NCBI GenBank assembly: GCA_028283145.1
Contig: JAPYNY010000009.1
Location: 1-42,102, forward strand
From: Candidatus Hopanoidivorans cymbastelae
GTDB taxonomy: Bacteria > Actinomycetota > Acidimicrobiia > Acidimicrobiales > Hopanoidiivorantaceae
Direction of reading: 5' to 3'
DNA: 42,102 nt
This document shows positions 1-7,393 of this stretch, one piece after another. The notes under the pieces are model-generated. The model saw nothing but the letters and a program-made list of their open reading frames with translations, was not told the DNA's origin and made no database searches. The first letter of the stretch is position 1, and each line of letters starts with the position of its first letter. Made by a program: the position numbers and the translations under genes.

Positions 1-263
1 GACGGCCTGATATAGACACTCGCAGATACATGCCTGGGAGTTGCTCCAGCCTTCAAAGGAAAATACATACTCCCAACAAACTCATGCACAACCCCCTCAG
101 CAGCAGACCGTTCACCAACACCTGAGACACCTGACACGCCCTCGTTGTTTTCAACTCCCACGCAGATGTCATCTGAAGCGGAGTCGTTTTCAGATGAGCA
201 CCCAGCCATTAGCAACAATACCACAATGGCTGCGGCCGCCAAGTAAGTTGATAATCCACGCAT
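1..263 (-). CDS. Lipoprotein of unknown function (3' end beyond left edge)
   Basis: Reading the minus strand from the ATG at 261-263 gives 87 codons without a stop up to the window edge. The product starts MRGLSTYLAAAAIVVLLLMA followed by GCSSENDS: a short N-terminus, a hydrophobic stretch at about residues 7-20, and a lipobox with the lipidated Cys at residue 22, then an acidic, Ser-rich linker. This is the standard architecture of a secreted, membrane-anchored lipoprotein. The visible mature part (about 65 residues) contains no domain I can name. The start lies 2 nt after the stop of a small possible ORF at 266-445, and no clear Shine-Dalgarno sequence precedes it. The Gln/Pro-rich frame on the opposite strand is its antisense shadow. 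The lipoprotein call is firm; the function is unknown. Confidence 0.7.
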   Translation of the reverse strand, partial: MRGLSTYLAAAAIVVLLLMAGCSSENDSASDDICVGVENNEGVSGVSGVGERSAAEGVVHEFVGSMYFPLKAGATPRHVSASVYIRP

Positions 264-265
264 AA

Positions 266-445
266 TCAAGTTTCACGGCTTGCTGTTGAGGGTGTCTTCT
301 GAAGCCACGCCAAGTATGATATCAACTCCCAGTTTCCCAGTTCTCTGCAAATATTCTCAGCTACGGGATCATAGTTCAATGTGTTATTGTCGGCTCCGTC
401 TGGTTTTGGGGTTGATTGGATTGGTATTTTGCATTTGTATCCCAT
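266..445 (-). CDS. Possible small ORF or decayed gene fragment
   Basis: A 59-codon frame (ATG at 443-445, TGA at 266-268) ends 2 nt before the lipoprotein start. The peptide (for example the stretch DPVAENICRELGNWELISY) has a natural-looking composition, and the open frame continues upstream of the ATG as far as an in-frame TAA. A second minus-strand frame over 376-564 also looks partly protein-like, so this could be the frameshifted remains of a gene lying between the lipoprotein and the TPP enzyme. No recognised domain and no ribosome binding site. Apart from this, the interval 264-560 shows nothing I can identify. Confidence 0.2.
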   Translation of the reverse strand: MGYKCKIPIQSTPKPDGADNNTLNYDPVAENICRELGNWELISYLAWLQKTPSTASRET

Positions 446-560
446 GCTTGTTTTGACTTCGGTGGAGCACTGTTAGTTCCAACCAGATTTATTGTGGCGT
501 CGTATTCGATGCCTAGTCTGCTAGGTAGACAGGCATGAAAAAGTCGTGGATGGCTTTGTC

Positions 561-2606
561 TCACACCAGGGAGACGTCAGACTCGATTTCTACCAGAGCG
601 GGGCCGCGATACGCCAGAGCTTCAGCCACTGCAGCGTCTAGGCTGGCTCTGTCTGCCACGCTGAATCCTCTGGCTCCGCACAACTCCGCAAAGTCAGCAA
701 AGCTTGGGTTGCGCAGGCTGGTCTGCCAGACGTTAAAAAGCCCCGCTCGCTGCTCCTTGCTGATTTTGCCTAGTTCATGGTTGTTCAACAGGAAGTGGGT
801 GATGTCCATGTTGTATTTCACCGCTGTGGTGAGTTCCATGGCATATTGTCCGAAACCGCCATCGCCTGAAATGCTCACAACTTGTCGCCCGGTATCGGCA
901 GCCCAAGCACCCAGTGCTGCCGGTAGACCGAAGCCTATGGAACCCAGATAGCCAGACATCAAAACGCTATGGCGGTCAACCTCAAAGTAGCGACCAAACG
1001 AGTAGGTGTTGTTGCCGACATCCACACAGACCACAGCATCGGGCGCCACCAGCCGAGTAAGCGAATCAAACACCGATGCAGAGTTGACCCCGTGGCCAGT
1101 GTCGTCTTGTCGTCTAGAAGCTTTTTCGGTGCGCCAGATCTCCCAGCGCTCAGCTACTTCTGCTCGCATGCTTTCATTTCGCTGGTCATAGTTTGCAGCC
1201 GCCACTTCTCGGCTCAAAATCTCGGCCACAACTCCCACATCGCCCAGCACCGGCACATCCACATTATGGAAACGCCCCAAAGCCATCGGATCAAAATCAA
1301 CTTGGATGATGGGCTTGTAAGGCGCAATACCAGTGTGGTTGGAAAAGGACGCCCCGAAAACCACCAACAGATCGCTTTCATTCATAAACCAACTGGCTAC
1401 GGGCGTTCCACTGCGCCCCAGCACTCCACAGCCCAGTGGGTGGTGGTCGGAAATCTGCCCTTTGGCTTTAAAGGTGGTAGCCACGGGTGCGCCAAGCTGT
1501 TCCGCCAAGGCAATAATGGCAGCCAGGTCGTGCCGCGCGCCTGCTCCGACAATGAACAATGGTCGCTTGGCTTCTTTCAGCTTGCTGGTGGCCTGGTCAA
1601 CCACTTCCGGGGAAGGCGAAACCCGCAACGAAGGCAGGCGCCCTTGGGGGCTTCCGGCAGCGGTATCGGGAGCGGGCAGCACCTGCACTTCATCGGGCAA
1701 GATGAGATGGCCGACTCCGCGCTCCACCAGAGCGGTCTTGCAAGCCAAAGTAGCCAACTCGGCGTAGTTGGAACCTTGAATGACGGTCTGGCTGTAGTTG
1801 GAGACGTCGGCAAAGGCATTGGCCAAGTTGAGGTCTTGAAAAGCACCGCGCCCCGCCACGGCTGAAGGCACTTGCCCTGAGATGGCCAGCGCAGGGGAGC
1901 GGTCTATCTTGGCATCATAGAGGCCGGTCAGCAAGTTGGTGGAGCCGGGGCCGGCAATGGCAAAACAAGCTGACAAACTGCCGGTGAGCTTGCCATAGGC
2001 ACTGACGGCAAAGGAAGCAGCCCCTTCGTGTCGGATGCCGAAATAGCGCAGTTGACCGCGGGCTTCGGCATGGCGCAAAGCTTCAGCAAACCCCAGATTG
2101 GAATGCCCAACCATGCCAAAGACGGCTTTGACGCCCCAGTTCAGCAGCGTCTCAACCAGCACATCGCTGACGGTGCGCACTTTGGGCGGCTCAGCCGGCA
2201 ACTCCACATAGACCGATCCGTCTCGCACTTGGGTTTGGAAGCAGGCGGGTTGGTCGTTGAAGGGCGGAGGGGGCTGACCAGTGAGCGGGTGATAATCGTA
2301 GCCGTGCCAAGGGCAACGCAACCAGCCTTTTTCAATAGAACCCTCGCCCAGCGGGCCGCCTTGATGAGGACAGTGATTGTCAAGTGCTCCAAAGCTGCCT
2401 TCAAAATGGCAGAGTGCCAAACTTCTGTGGCCGGCGGTTACGGTCATGACTCGCCCCTCGGGTAGGTCAGCGGCTTCGGCCACTTTCACCCAAGTGGTGG
2501 TTTGCGCGTCGGCGATGGGCGGGGCGTCGATGCTGGTTTGCGCGTCGATGGCAGGTGGGATGTTGCTGGCGGAACTGGCTTGAGTGGGTTCAATCTCTTG
2601 GCTCAT
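561..2606 (-). CDS. Rieske ferredoxin domain fused to a thiamine-diphosphate-dependent enzyme
   Basis: The 681-residue product joins two modules. Residues about 38-135 form a Rieske [2Fe-2S] ferredoxin domain with ligands C79-x-H81 and C98-x2-H101 (CPHQG and CPWHG). From about residue 143 to the end runs a complete TPP enzyme of the acetolactate synthase / pyruvate oxidase superfamily: the Pyr domain with the activating glutamate E194 in the RHEGAA motif, a central cofactor-type domain, and the PP domain with the GDG...NN diphosphate/Mg motif (GDG at 581-583, NN at 608-609). The likely chemistry is decarboxylation of a 2-oxo acid, with the Rieske centre taking up or delivering electrons; the substrate cannot be read from the sequence. 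The first 37 residues are low-complexity. It is divergent from the SDR gene at 2680 across a 73-bp gap. Enzyme class is confident; the specific function is not. Confidence 0.9.
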   Translation of the reverse strand: MSQEIEPTQASSASNIPPAIDAQTSIDAPPIADAQTTTWVKVAEAADLPEGRVMTVTAGHRSLALCHFEGSFGALDNHCPHQGGPLGEGSIEKGWLRCPWHGYDYHPLTGQPPPPFNDQPACFQTQVRDGSVYVELPAEPPKVRTVSDVLVETLLNWGVKAVFGMVGHSNLGFAEALRHAEARGQLRYFGIRHEGAASFAVSAYGKLTGSLSACFAIAGPGSTNLLTGLYDAKIDRSPALAISGQVPSAVAGRGAFQDLNLANAFADVSNYSQTVIQGSNYAELATLACKTALVERGVGHLILPDEVQVLPAPDTAAGSPQGRLPSLRVSPSPEVVDQATSKLKEAKRPLFIVGAGARHDLAAIIALAEQLGAPVATTFKAKGQISDHHPLGCGVLGRSGTPVASWFMNESDLLVVFGASFSNHTGIAPYKPIIQVDFDPMALGRFHNVDVPVLGDVGVVAEILSREVAAANYDQRNESMRAEVAERWEIWRTEKASRRQDDTGHGVNSASVFDSLTRLVAPDAVVCVDVGNNTYSFGRYFEVDRHSVLMSGYLGSIGFGLPAALGAWAADTGRQVVSISGDGGFGQYAMELTTAVKYNMDITHFLLNNHELGKISKEQRAGLFNVWQTSLRNPSFADFAELCGARGFSVADRASLDAAVAEALAYRGPALVEIESDVSLV

Positions 2607-2646
2607 ATTTGAAATGTTAGTTGTTTAGGCTGGCTGGCTAACAGGC

Positions 2647-2672
2647 AAGCCAATAATATAAGCCAATAACAT
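2647..2672. repeat. 13-bp tandem direct repeat between divergent genes
   Basis: AAGCCAATAATAT (2647-2659) is followed directly by AAGCCAATAACAT (2660-2672), 12 of 13 bases identical, ending 7 bp before the SDR start codon. Its place in the short divergent gap suggests a control site, but no function can be shown. Confidence 0.4.
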
Positions 2673-2679
2673 AATTGCC

Positions 2680-3456
2680 ATGTCTGAACATATTGAAACC
2701 GAACGACTTGGCTGTGCTTTTGTGTCGGGGGGAAGCGGTGGCATAGGCCGAGCTTGCGTAGAGCTGCTAGCCAGCCGAGGCAATGACGTTGCCTTCACCT
2801 ACCGCTCTAACGAAACCGCTGCCAAAGAAGTTGCCGAAGCAGTTCAAAGCATGGGGCGCCAGGCACTGCGTCTGCAAGCCGACTTGACAGACTTGGAAGT
2901 TGTCGGCACAACTCTGGCAACAGCAGCGGAGCAGTTTGAAGGCATTCACACGTTAGTGCATGCGGCTGGGCCGTTTGTGCCCCAGGAGTATTTGTCCAGG
3001 ATTGCTCCTGAGCAGTTTCAGGAGCAGTGCTCTCAAGATATTTTCGGTTTTTTCAACCTGCTCCATTGCGCTGCCAAATATTTACGGGAGAGCCAGGGCA
3101 GCGTGGTGGCTGTTACAACCTGCGCCACTAGGCGATTCCCCAAGCGCGATGTATTGTCTTCAGCTCCCAAAGGGGCAGTTGAAGCCCTAGTCAGAGCGTT
3201 TGCCAGAGAGGAAGGCCGCTTCGGCGTGCGGGCGAACTGCGTTGGGCCGGGCATGCTGACTGACGGCATGGCTAGTGAGTTGATGTCTAGCGGGGAAATA
3301 GACGAGGCTGCACAGGATGCTGCCCGTGCAAATATCGCTCTGGGAACTTTCGGCACGGCTGCCGACGTGGCCGAAGCAGTGTGCTTTTTGGCTTCCAACC
3401 GGGCCGGTTATATTACCGGGCAGATGCTGGATGTGGATGGGGGTTTTACGATCTGA
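2680..3456 (+). CDS. Short-chain dehydrogenase/reductase-like protein with altered catalytic residues
   Basis: A 258-residue protein of classical SDR length and fold. The Rossmann motif GGSGGIG lies at residues 17-23, followed by an acidic NAD(P)-contacting segment (ADLTD, 67-71), the NAG-like motif HAAG at 94-97, and a C-terminal VDGG typical of FabG-like members. The catalytic region departs from the family: where Tyr-x3-Lys is expected the sequence reads SSAPK, so Ser160 replaces the Tyr while Lys164 is kept, and the Ser thirteen residues earlier is Thr147. It may therefore be a non-catalytic or unusual SDR, a point a routine FabG-like annotation would hide. ATG start with no clear Shine-Dalgarno sequence. 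It is divergent from the Rieske-TPP gene and convergent with the F420-type reductase. Confidence 0.88.
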   Translation: MSEHIETERLGCAFVSGGSGGIGRACVELLASRGNDVAFTYRSNETAAKEVAEAVQSMGRQALRLQADLTDLEVVGTTLATAAEQFEGIHTLVHAAGPFVPQEYLSRIAPEQFQEQCSQDIFGFFNLLHCAAKYLRESQGSVVAVTTCATRRFPKRDVLSSAPKGAVEALVRAFAREEGRFGVRANCVGPGMLTDGMASELMSSGEIDEAAQDAARANIALGTFGTAADVAEAVCFLASNRAGYITGQMLDVDGGFTI

Positions 3457-3526
3457 GTGAGCGGAGGGCGGAGGTCAGACACTGAGAGCCGGAAGGCCAA
3501 GGGGGCGTCAGATGGAGTTTTGGATC

Positions 3527-4024
3527 TCAGGGGGAGTAGGGGCGGTCATATTCCAGGCGGACTAGAGGAATCTGGCGTTCAGTTTTAGTTTGGTATTCGC
3601 CATACCAAGGCGAATCGCTTACAACCTTTGCCCACAACTGCGGGCGGTCTTCGCCTTCCACCACCTTGGCTTTAGCCCAATATACATCGCGTTTGTCTCT
3701 GACTATCACGTCTGGGTTGGCTTTGAGATTGTGAAACCAAGCTGGATGATGATCGGCTCCGGCAAAAGAAGCCACCACTACTTTGCTGTTTTCATCCGGC
3801 AGGTACGGCAAACACACCGTGTGAGGCTTGCCAGAACGCCTACCTGTTGTGCGCAACAAAAGCCCCGGTTTGCCTGCCAAATCTGAGCCGACCTTGCCTG
3901 AGGTAAGTTTGTAGAATGCCACGTGAGCCCTTGAAATCCAAGGGATTAGCCACATTGGTGGGGTCGTGAATGGCTTGTCGTGAGAGTTAGGGCTAGAGTT
4001 GTTGCTTTTATTGTGGTCGGCCAT
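3527..4024 (-). CDS. Deazaflavin (F420)-dependent nitroreductase / quinone reductase family protein
   Basis: The 165-residue product has the split-barrel signature of the Ddn (deazaflavin-dependent nitroreductase) family: LLLRTTGRRSGKPHTVCLPY in the first half (about residues 55-74), then VVVASFAGADHHPAWFHNLK, PDVIV, and a C-terminal segment containing a R-Q-I-P-L-V-R-L strand. The family uses reduced F420 to reduce quinones, nitro compounds or other acceptors, and is largely actinobacterial. The first 20 or so residues are polar and low-complexity. It lies 36 bp downstream of a P450 on the same strand, so the two may share a transcript, although an F420 enzyme is not itself a known P450 electron donor. 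The physiological substrate is unknown. Confidence 0.87.
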   Translation of the reverse strand: MADHNKSNNSSPNSHDKPFTTPPMWLIPWISRAHVAFYKLTSGKVGSDLAGKPGLLLRTTGRRSGKPHTVCLPYLPDENSKVVVASFAGADHHPAWFHNLKANPDVIVRDKRDVYWAKAKVVEGEDRPQLWAKVVSDSPWYGEYQTKTERQIPLVRLEYDRPYSP

Positions 4025-4060
4025 TTCATCCCCTCTGGGTTTTTAGCTTGGTATACGTTG

Positions 4061-5269
4061 TTATCGTTTCTGGCTGGCTTTAGGTGCAAATTTCAGGTTA
4101 ACAGGCAATGAGCGCAGGCCCAGTGCCCAAAAGACGGGGTTGTATTGGAATTCATAGCCTGCTTGGACGCTGACAAAACTGACCCGTTTGCAGAAGACGT
4201 CCAAAGCTATGCGGGCTTCCAGCCGGGCCAAAGATGCGCCGGGGCAGATGTGGGGGCCAGCGCCAAAGGCTAGATGTTTCTTCAGATTTGAGCGATCGGG
4301 GATTAGCTCAGCGGGGTTTTCAAAGATGGTTTCGTCGCGGTTGGCCGAAGCAATGCCGAAGACCACTTGATCACCTTGGGGGATAGGCTGGCCATCCAGC
4401 ACGGTATCTTCCATGGCGGCTCTGGCGACTATTTGGACGGGGCAGTCCCGGCGCAGCGATTCTTCTAGAAATTTTTCCCGCATCGCAGGTTGTGAGCGAA
4501 TTCGTTCATACAATTCGGCATCATCCACCAAGGCTGCAAAATAGTTGCCTAGCCAGTTGCGGGTGGTCTCATTGCCGGCGATGATGAGATTGATGGTTTG
4601 AGTGCGAATCATGTCGTCTGAAAGAGGTTCGCCCTCAATTTCAGCTCTGATGAATCTAGTGATTAGGTCATTTTGCGGGTCTTTGGCATGGCGGCGAATT
4701 TCAATGTGGTGCTGGATGTAGGCAGCAAACTCGGGATGGGTCTGGGTGAGCGTCAGCGGCTGGCCGTCCAGTTGGGCATTTTGGTTTTCCAGCAGCTCGT
4801 CCGACCATTGGCGGAATTTTTGGAAATCTTCAGTGGGCACTCCAAGTACGTGGGCAATGACGGTACTGGGAATAGGGTCGACATACTGCTGAACTAAATC
4901 AAATGAGGCGGTGTCTTGGTGCGATTGTTCGGCTTCGTCCAAAAGCGCGTTGGCCAACTCAAAGATGAACTGGTCTGTGTGCATGGTGCGATGCGGTGCC
5001 AGCACACCGTTGATGACGCGACGAATCTTGCCGTGTCTGGGCTCGGGGATGGCGCTGACTGGAATCTCGTCTTCGGGCAGGACGCTGGTGTCCACAAATG
5101 AGCCGACAAAGGTCTCAACTTCCTTTAGGCCGGTCATGACGCCGCCATAGGAGGCGGCATACCAGCGGCTGTCAGCTACTTTGGCGACTGGGCAAATCTG
5201 GCGGAAGTGTGCCATCGCCTCATAGCGAGTTGGCAAATCTGGCGGATTGAACGGGTCGAAGCTGGGCAT
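4061..5269 (-). CDS. Cytochrome P450 (downstream copy of a tandem pair)
   Basis: A soluble bacterial P450 of 402 residues when started at MPSFDPFNPPDLPTRYEAM, which lines up with the start of the upstream paralogue. A longer frame reaches 5452, but the extra 61 codons read through the intergenic gap and the 3' end of the neighbour in another frame. Diagnostic motifs are the I-helix AGNETTRNW, the K-helix ESLRR (ExxR) and the heme-binding loop FGAGPHICPG, with the thiolate ligand at Cys342. It would be a haem monooxygenase of small hydrophobic molecules needing a ferredoxin partner; none is encoded here apart from the Rieske domain at 0.6-2.6 kb, which is of a different type. No convincing ribosome binding site precedes the chosen ATG. 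Confidence 0.9.
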   Translation of the reverse strand: MPSFDPFNPPDLPTRYEAMAHFRQICPVAKVADSRWYAASYGGVMTGLKEVETFVGSFVDTSVLPEDEIPVSAIPEPRHGKIRRVINGVLAPHRTMHTDQFIFELANALLDEAEQSHQDTASFDLVQQYVDPIPSTVIAHVLGVPTEDFQKFRQWSDELLENQNAQLDGQPLTLTQTHPEFAAYIQHHIEIRRHAKDPQNDLITRFIRAEIEGEPLSDDMIRTQTINLIIAGNETTRNWLGNYFAALVDDAELYERIRSQPAMREKFLEESLRRDCPVQIVARAAMEDTVLDGQPIPQGDQVVFGIASANRDETIFENPAELIPDRSNLKKHLAFGAGPHICPGASLARLEARIALDVFCKRVSFVSVQAGYEFQYNPVFWALGLRSLPVNLKFAPKASQKR

Positions 5270-5375
5270 GGCTGTCGGGGGAGCGGGAATCTGGCGTAGG
5301 GCGTAGGGAGCTTGGCGTGGGTGAGGGTGCTCAGCGCAGAGGGACGGATTAGCTGGCCGACAGCTTGGCTGGAAC

Positions 5376-6650
5376 TCAGGGCTCGCTGATGACTTCCACC
5401 GGCAGTGAACGCAGGCCCAGTGCCCAAAAGACGGGGTTGTATTGGAATTCATAGCCAGCTTGGACGCTGAAGGAGCTTACCCGCTCGCAGAAGACGTCCA
5501 AGGCGACCCGGGCTTCCAGCCGAGCTAGGGATGCGCCGGGGCAGATGTGGGGGCCAGCGCCAAATGCCAGATGTTTCTTCAGGTCGGAGCGGTCAAAGTT
5601 GAAATCGGCAGGATTTTCAAAGACGGCCTCGTCGCGGTTGGCCGAGGCAATTCCGAAGACCACTTGGTCGCCCTGCGGGACGGATTGCCCTTCAATTACC
5701 GTGTCTTGCGTAGCAGCCCTGGCGACTATCTGGACGGGGCAGTCCCGGCGTAGCGATTCTTCCATGAATTTCTCACGAATGTCAGGCTGGTTTTTGATCT
5801 TGGCATAAAGCTGCGGGTCGTAAGCCAAGGTTGTGAGGTAGTTACCTAGCCAGTTGCGGGTGGTTTCGTTGCCCGCAATGATCAAAAACATCGTCTGGGT
5901 ACGGATCATGTCGTCTGAAAGCGGTTCACCTTCAATATCGGCACCAATAAATCGACCAATCAGATCGTCAGGGGTTTCTAGGGCAGCCCGGCGGATGTCA
6001 ATCTGATGCTGGATATAGGCAGCGAATTCAGGATGGCCTTGGCTCATGGTTTTGGGGACGCCCTCGCTGTTGAGGTCGGCATTTTGGTTTTCCAGCAGCT
6101 CGTCCGACCATCGGCGGAATTTTTGGAAGTCCTCGGTTGGCACTCCCAGCACGTGGGCGATGACTGCGCTTGGAATTGGGTCGACGTATTCGTCAATCAG
6201 GTCAAAACTGGCAGCTTGGGATTGGGCGGCTTCGGGATTGTCGGTTTGGGGGTTGACAGCTTGAGTATCCGGGCTTGAGCGGCCCTTGGCTATGGCGTCA
6301 TCTAGCAGCCCAACAGCCAACTCCCGAATGAATCCTTCGGCGTGCATGGTGCGGTGCGGGGCCATGACGCTATTGATGACGCGGCGGATCTTGCCGTGCC
6401 TGGGCTCGGGGATGGCACTGATCATCACCTCGTCGGGCGGCAGCTTTGAGGTGTCAATGAAGGAGCCGACGAATTTGTCCACGTTTTTGAGGCCCGTCAG
6501 CACGCCAGCGTGAGTAGCGGCATACCATTGCCTATCGCCGATGGGCGTGACTGGGCAAGTATTGCGCATTTGCTCCATGGCGGCATAGCGCGAATCCAAG
6601 TCGGTGGGATTGAAGGGATTAAAATCTGAGGCGGTTTCTGGGTTGCTCAT
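5376..6650 (-). CDS. Cytochrome P450 (upstream copy of a tandem pair)
   Basis: A 424-residue P450 closely related to its downstream neighbour over its whole length. I-helix AGNETTRNWLGNY, ESLRR (ExxR), and heme loop FGAGPHICPG with Cys370. Compared with the neighbour it carries an extra hydrophilic stretch at about residues 121-147 (rich in Asp, Pro, Gln, Ser) before SFDLIDEYVDP, the main length difference between the two. A weak AAGAGA lies about 12 nt before the ATG. The pair sits between the cupin gene and the F420-type reductase on one strand with short gaps, consistent with an operon. The substrate is unknown; the catabolic neighbours suggest terpenoid- or steroid-like compounds, which is inference. 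Confidence 0.92.
   Translation of the reverse strand: MSNPETASDFNPFNPTDLDSRYAAMEQMRNTCPVTPIGDRQWYAATHAGVLTGLKNVDKFVGSFIDTSKLPPDEVMISAIPEPRHGKIRRVINSVMAPHRTMHAEGFIRELAVGLLDDAIAKGRSSPDTQAVNPQTDNPEAAQSQAASFDLIDEYVDPIPSAVIAHVLGVPTEDFQKFRRWSDELLENQNADLNSEGVPKTMSQGHPEFAAYIQHQIDIRRAALETPDDLIGRFIGADIEGEPLSDDMIRTQTMFLIIAGNETTRNWLGNYLTTLAYDPQLYAKIKNQPDIREKFMEESLRRDCPVQIVARAATQDTVIEGQSVPQGDQVVFGIASANRDEAVFENPADFNFDRSDLKKHLAFGAGPHICPGASLARLEARVALDVFCERVSSFSVQAGYEFQYNPVFWALGLRSLPVEVISEP
5410..5456. repeat. 47-bp exact match shared by the 3' ends of the two tandem P450 genes
   Basis: The 47 bases at 5410-5456 recur exactly at 4113-4159 in the other P450. Both encode the segment FQYNPVFWALGLR near the C-terminus. 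Perfect nucleotide identity here, with more divergence elsewhere, suggests recent duplication or local gene conversion. Confidence 0.8.
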
Positions 6651-6721
6651 GGGTTGTTTCTCTTAATTGTTGTTTGCGGGCGAGGGGTCGGCGGCCGGAG
6701 CTTGGCTAGGGCGGGCTGTGC

Positions 6722-7342
6722 CTAATCTTCTTCATCCCCTTGGGGCCAAAGGGCGCGCAAGTCTTCCAGCCATTCGGGCAGCTCAATCGGCGGATCAGGC
6801 AGGGGGGTTACACCATGTTCAGCCAACAAATCTTCATAGGCTTGCGGGTGGTCTCCCCAAGAGCGGGGGTCGCCCATCATGCACTCATACAGCACGCAGC
6901 CGTTTTCGCCCGCTCTGAAAGGCCCGAAAGCAGCCCCGAAGGGAAGCTCTATGTGAGTGCCGGCGGGGCAGTGCCTGTCGCCGCACCAGACATCGCCTTC
7001 AATCACAAACACCATATGAGGCGAATAATGCCCGTGGCGGCGCACGATCATGCCTGGCTCGTAGCGGGCATACAGCGAGAGATACATCGGGTCTGGTGAA
7101 AAGGCAAACCACTTCTCATACACCGACGAAGTGGTGCCGTCAGCATTGCGCTGGGTGCGGACATGTTGCCAAGGGACATCCGGGTCGTCCAGATGGCGAA
7201 AAGTCGGCTCAATGCCAGCGATATTGACGCTTTCGCCCGTGTGGTCTGGGTTGGTGTCGTCTGAACTGGATTTGTCTGGGCTAGCTGGCTGCGTAGGCGG
7301 CTGTGCAGGCGGGTTGTCGGAAGTTTGAGTCATGCAAGCCAT
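6722..7342 (-). CDS. Cupin-domain protein
   Basis: A 206-residue protein. The first 40 or so residues are a Pro/Ser/Thr/Asp-rich tail; the rest contains a single cupin barrel at about residues 85-155. The metal-binding motif is seen in RRHGHYSPHMVFVIEGDVWC, with several His and a Glu available as ligands, followed by CPAGTHIELPFGAAFGPF as the second cupin motif. The C-terminus is acidic. Single-domain cupins of this kind range from dioxygenases to isomerases and ligand-binding proteins, so no reaction can be assigned. The ATG three codons in (7331-7333) is an equally good start. It lies between the Liv transporter genes and the P450 pair on the same strand. Confidence 0.8.
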   Translation of the reverse strand: MACMTQTSDNPPAQPPTQPASPDKSSSDDTNPDHTGESVNIAGIEPTFRHLDDPDVPWQHVRTQRNADGTTSSVYEKWFAFSPDPMYLSLYARYEPGMIVRRHGHYSPHMVFVIEGDVWCGDRHCPAGTHIELPFGAAFGPFRAGENGCVLYECMMGDPRSWGDHPQAYEDLLAEHGVTPLPDPPIELPEWLEDLRALWPQGDEED

Positions 7343-7393
7343 AATAGTTGGCCCAACAGCTTGGCTGCCGGCTGGCGTCGGTCAGCCGCCAGC

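Noticed and set aside
41..265. Plus-strand ORF of 74 codons rich in Gln and Pro
   Set aside because: It is antisense to the lipoprotein frame, has no ribosome binding site, and its composition is that of a shadow frame.
969..1865. 298-codon plus-strand ORF
   Set aside because: It lies wholly inside the Rieske-TPP gene on the opposite strand, and its translation has no recognisable domain.
5270..5452. N-terminal extension of the downstream P450
   Set aside because: The extra codons overlap the neighbour's 3' end in another frame; alignment with the paralogue places the start at 5269.
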